From NCBI GenBank assembly GCA_017412025.1, contig JAFQOY010000132.1, positions 1 through 8,616 of the forward strand: a DNA stretch of 8,616 bases, in the 5' to 3' direction. A program made the position numbers and the translations under genes. How positions within the stretch are numbered: the stretch's first letter is position 1; each line of letters begins with the position of its first letter. Positions 6,738 through 8,616 of this stretch are shown here, in pieces. The notes under the pieces are model-generated. The model ran no database searches. It saw only the letters and a program-made list of their open reading frames with translations, and was not told the DNA's origin. The DNA is from Clostridia bacterium (GTDB taxonomy: Bacteria > Bacillota_A > Clostridia > Christensenellales > Aristaeellaceae).

Positions 6738-8453
6738 ATGAAAGAGATCATCACCCGCACGGTTGTTATCGGCAGCGGCTGCGCCGGCCTCAACGCCGCC
6801 GACTGGCTGTTTGACCTCGGCGAAAAGGACGTGCTGCTCGTCACTGAAGGCATGAACTGCGGCACATCGCGCAACACCGGCAGCGACAAGCAGACCTACT
6901 ACAAGCTCACCCTCTCCGGCGACGACGGGGACAGCGTGGGCGACATGATGCAGACCTTTCTGCGCGAGGACGTGCACGGCGACACCGCGCTGTGCGAGGC
7001 GGCCAACTCCGCCAAGTGCTTCTTCAAGCTGGCGCTGCTGGGCGTACCCTTTCCCTATAACGAGTACGGCGAGTACGTCGGCTACCAGACGGACCACGAC
7101 GTGCGCAAGCGCGCCACCTCCGTCGGCCCGCTGACCAGCAAATACATGACCGAGGCGCTTGAGGCAAGCGTCAGGCGCAAGGGCGTCTCCATCCTCGATC
7201 ACGCGCTGGCCTATGAAATCTGCACGGATGAAAACGGTGTGTGCGGCGTGAACTGCTTCATGACCGACACGCGCGAATGGGCGCACGTCCGCTGCGCGCA
7301 TGTGGTGCTGTGCACCGGAGGCCCGGCGCATATCTACCGCGACAGCGTCTTCCCGCTCAGCCAGCGCGGCATGAGCGCCATGGCCTTTATCGCCGGCGCA
7401 AAGGGCGCCAATCTCGACTGCTGGCAGTACGGCCTGGCCTCCACCGCCTTCCGCTGGAACGTGTCGGGCAGCTATCAGCAGGTGATTCCGCGCTATGTAT
7501 CCGTCGATGAAAACGGCACGGAGCGCGAATTCCTTGCCGACGCGCTGGGCGAGGAGGAAGCGATGGCGATGACCTTCCTCAAGGGCTACCAGTGGCCTTA
7601 CGACGTGCGCAAGACGGAGGGCAGCTCCCGCGTCGATATCCTCGTCAAGAAGGAAACCGATCTGGGCCGCCGCGTGTACATGGACTTCATGCACAATCCG
7701 CGCGGCTATGCGCCGGAGCGCCTGTCCGATACCGCGCTTGAATACCTGACCAACTGCGGCTCGCTGCAGGAAACGCCGATTGAGCGCCTGCGCGTGATGA
7801 ATGCTCCGGCCATCGAGCTCTACCGCAGCCACAACATCGATATCGAGACGGAAATGCTCGAGGTGCGCGTATGCGCGCAGCACCACAACGGCGGCATTGC
7901 GGTCGACAGCAATTGGCAGACCTGCGTACCCGGCCTGTATGCCTGCGGCGAATGCGCCGGCACGTTCGGCCAGTACCGCCCCGGCGGCTCCGCGCTCAAC
8001 AGCACGCAGGTCGGCTCCATGCGCGCAGCGGAGCACATCGCCCGCCAGAGCAGGCGACAGATTCCGGAGGCCTCCGCGCAGTTTGCTGCGCCCCTCCTCC
8101 CCTGCGGCGACGTGCCGGCGATGACCGCGCACGCGCAGGCACAGATGACGCTGCATGCCGCCTTCCTGCGCGATAGCGACGGCATGCGCGCATGGAAAAA
8201 GGAAGTCGGCGCCATGCTTGAAAACAGCGCGCCTGCCGCGCCCGATGACGAATACCTCGTCAGGCGGCTGCGCCTGCGCGATCTGCTGATCACCCAGCAG
8301 TATGTGCTCAGCGCGATGCTCGCCGCGCAGGATGCGCCTGCCGGCGGCGTGATGATCACGGATGCGGACGGCAGCCGGCGCGAAGCGCCGCGCCCGCTGC
8401 CCGAGCGCGATCTGTGGTTTGAACGCGTGTGGAAGAAAAACAGAAACGCATGA
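6738..8453 (+). CDS. FAD-dependent oxidoreductase, fumarate reductase/L-aspartate oxidase superfamily
   Basis: Predicted flavoprotein of the FAD_binding_2 type (succinate dehydrogenase/fumarate reductase flavoprotein, L-aspartate oxidase, ketosteroid dehydrogenase relatives). The 571 residues start with a Rossmann motif GSGCAG (12-17) and a ribose-binding acid at E37. The C-terminal FAD signature is clear: HHNGGI at 382-387, GLYACGECAG at 399-408 and GGSALNSTQVGS at 416-427. SSRVD (296-300) and VYMDFMH (313-319) resemble the SRDVV and VYLDLRH segments of SdhA/FrdA, so R298 may be the catalytic arginine. The QFHPT substrate motif of SdhA/NadB is replaced by QYGLAS (230-235), and there is no histidine at the covalent-FAD site, so a different substrate and non-covalent FAD are likely. 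No signal peptide is seen, so it is probably cytosolic. AAGGAGG lies 6 nt before the ATG. It is the last gene of the operon. Confidence 0.9.
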   Translation: MKEIITRTVVIGSGCAGLNAADWLFDLGEKDVLLVTEGMNCGTSRNTGSDKQTYYKLTLSGDDGDSVGDMMQTFLREDVHGDTALCEAANSAKCFFKLALLGVPFPYNEYGEYVGYQTDHDVRKRATSVGPLTSKYMTEALEASVRRKGVSILDHALAYEICTDENGVCGVNCFMTDTREWAHVRCAHVVLCTGGPAHIYRDSVFPLSQRGMSAMAFIAGAKGANLDCWQYGLASTAFRWNVSGSYQQVIPRYVSVDENGTEREFLADALGEEEAMAMTFLKGYQWPYDVRKTEGSSRVDILVKKETDLGRRVYMDFMHNPRGYAPERLSDTALEYLTNCGSLQETPIERLRVMNAPAIELYRSHNIDIETEMLEVRVCAQHHNGGIAVDSNWQTCVPGLYACGECAGTFGQYRPGGSALNSTQVGSMRAAEHIARQSRRQIPEASAQFAAPLLPCGDVPAMTAHAQAQMTLHAAFLRDSDGMRAWKKEVGAMLENSAPAAPDDEYLVRRLRLRDLLITQQYVLSAMLAAQDAPAGGVMITDADGSRREAPRPLPERDLWFERVWKKNRNA

Positions 8454-8457
8454 TTGA

Positions 8458-8481
8458 AGGGCCTCCCGTTTGGGAGGCCCT
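8458..8481 (+). terminator. Probable operon terminator hairpin
   Basis: A perfect 10-bp inverted repeat (8458-8467 with 8472-8481) around a GTTT tetraloop begins 4 nt after the last stop codon. The G/C-rich stem and its position suit an intrinsic terminator. However, no T-run follows: the next bases (CAGACC) start another hairpin. Termination may therefore be weak, or the element may instead protect the 3' end of the transcript. Confidence 0.6.
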
Positions 8482-8616
8482 CAGACCGTCAACAAAGTAT
8501 TGTTGACGGTCTGTCGCTGCAAGTCTGCTAACGCATACTTGCAGCGGATAAAACATCATTTTCTTGTACGCTGCGCGTACGGCCAGAAAATGATATAGGA
8601 AGCGGCTTGCAGCCGC
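8458..8616. repeat. Array of five consecutive hairpins at the operon's 3' end
   Basis: Five inverted repeats lie head to tail with almost no free bases. H1 pairs 8458-8467 with 8472-8481. H2 pairs 8482-8495 with 8500-8513 (14 perfect pairs, 4-nt loop). H3 pairs 8515-8524 with 8537-8546 (10 pairs, plus 3 inner pairs after one mismatch). H4 pairs 8555-8564 with 8585-8594, with an inner 6-bp stem 8566-8571/8575-8580. H5 pairs 8602-8607 with 8611-8616 (3-nt loop) and ends exactly at the window edge. H3 and H5 share TTGCAGC in their right halves. No open reading frame of note fits here. It may be a palindromic intergenic repeat, a structured RNA, or stacked terminators between converging genes. 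Confidence 0.75.

Noticed and set aside
5958..8156. Long minus-strand open frame (732 codons) opposite the SDR and FAD genes
   Set aside because: It spans two well-supported + strand genes and their junction. Composition is typical of an antisense shadow and no motif is visible.
4672..8453. A bile-acid 7-dehydroxylation (bai) operon
   Set aside because: OYE, SDR, MFS and flavoprotein types overlap with bai genes, but the OYE lacks the fused FAD domain, TctBA and Gfo/Idh are not bai components, and no BaiB, BaiE or BaiF type gene is present.
1..8616. CRISPR arrays, tRNA or rRNA genes, transposases, phage genes
   Set aside because: No spaced direct repeats, cloverleaf or rRNA-like sequence, or mobile-element protein motifs were seen on either strand.

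Overview
The window is a GC-rich (about 60% by eye), densely packed bacterial segment with every recognisable gene on the + strand. Strong AGGAGG-type ribosome-binding sites, frequent GTG starts, short gaps and translational overlaps fit a high-GC anaerobic Firmicute (Clostridia, gut-type). This taxonomic guess comes from style and gene content only.

Layout. Bases 1-133 hold the end of an upstream transcription unit (a strong hairpin with a T-rich tail at 21-60) and a second hairpin just before the first gene. Seven genes follow: a TctB-like small membrane subunit (134-766), the TctA-like large permease subunit (786-2294), a Gfo/Idh/MocA-family NAD(P) oxidoreductase (2329-3495), an MFS permease (3482-4648), an Old Yellow Enzyme-type FMN/Fe-S oxidoreductase (4672-5967), a short-chain dehydrogenase/reductase (5964-6710) and an FAD-dependent oxidoreductase of the fumarate reductase/L-aspartate oxidase superfamily (6738-8453). 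From 8458 to the window end almost every base lies in one of five consecutive hairpins; the first is probably the operon terminator.

How the genes work together. Gaps between genes are 19 to 34 nt and two pairs overlap (14 nt and 4 nt), so this is very probably one operon. It encodes two unrelated uptake or export systems and four oxidoreductases with different cofactors: NAD(P) in Gfo/Idh and SDR, FMN plus a probable [4Fe-4S] cluster in the OYE, and FAD in the last. A sensible reading is a catabolic or respiratory pathway that imports an organic acid or polyhydroxylated carboxylate, oxidises a hydroxyl to a ketone, and carries out enone and ketone redox steps on the product. The substrate cannot be named from the sequence. 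No regulator, hydrolase, CoA ligase or aldolase lies inside the window. The solute-binding TctC partner is also missing; it may lie just upstream.

The best candidate for something undescribed is this four-oxidoreductase cluster. Three of the enzymes differ from their family consensus at active-site motif positions. The second candidate is the tandem hairpin array at the right edge.
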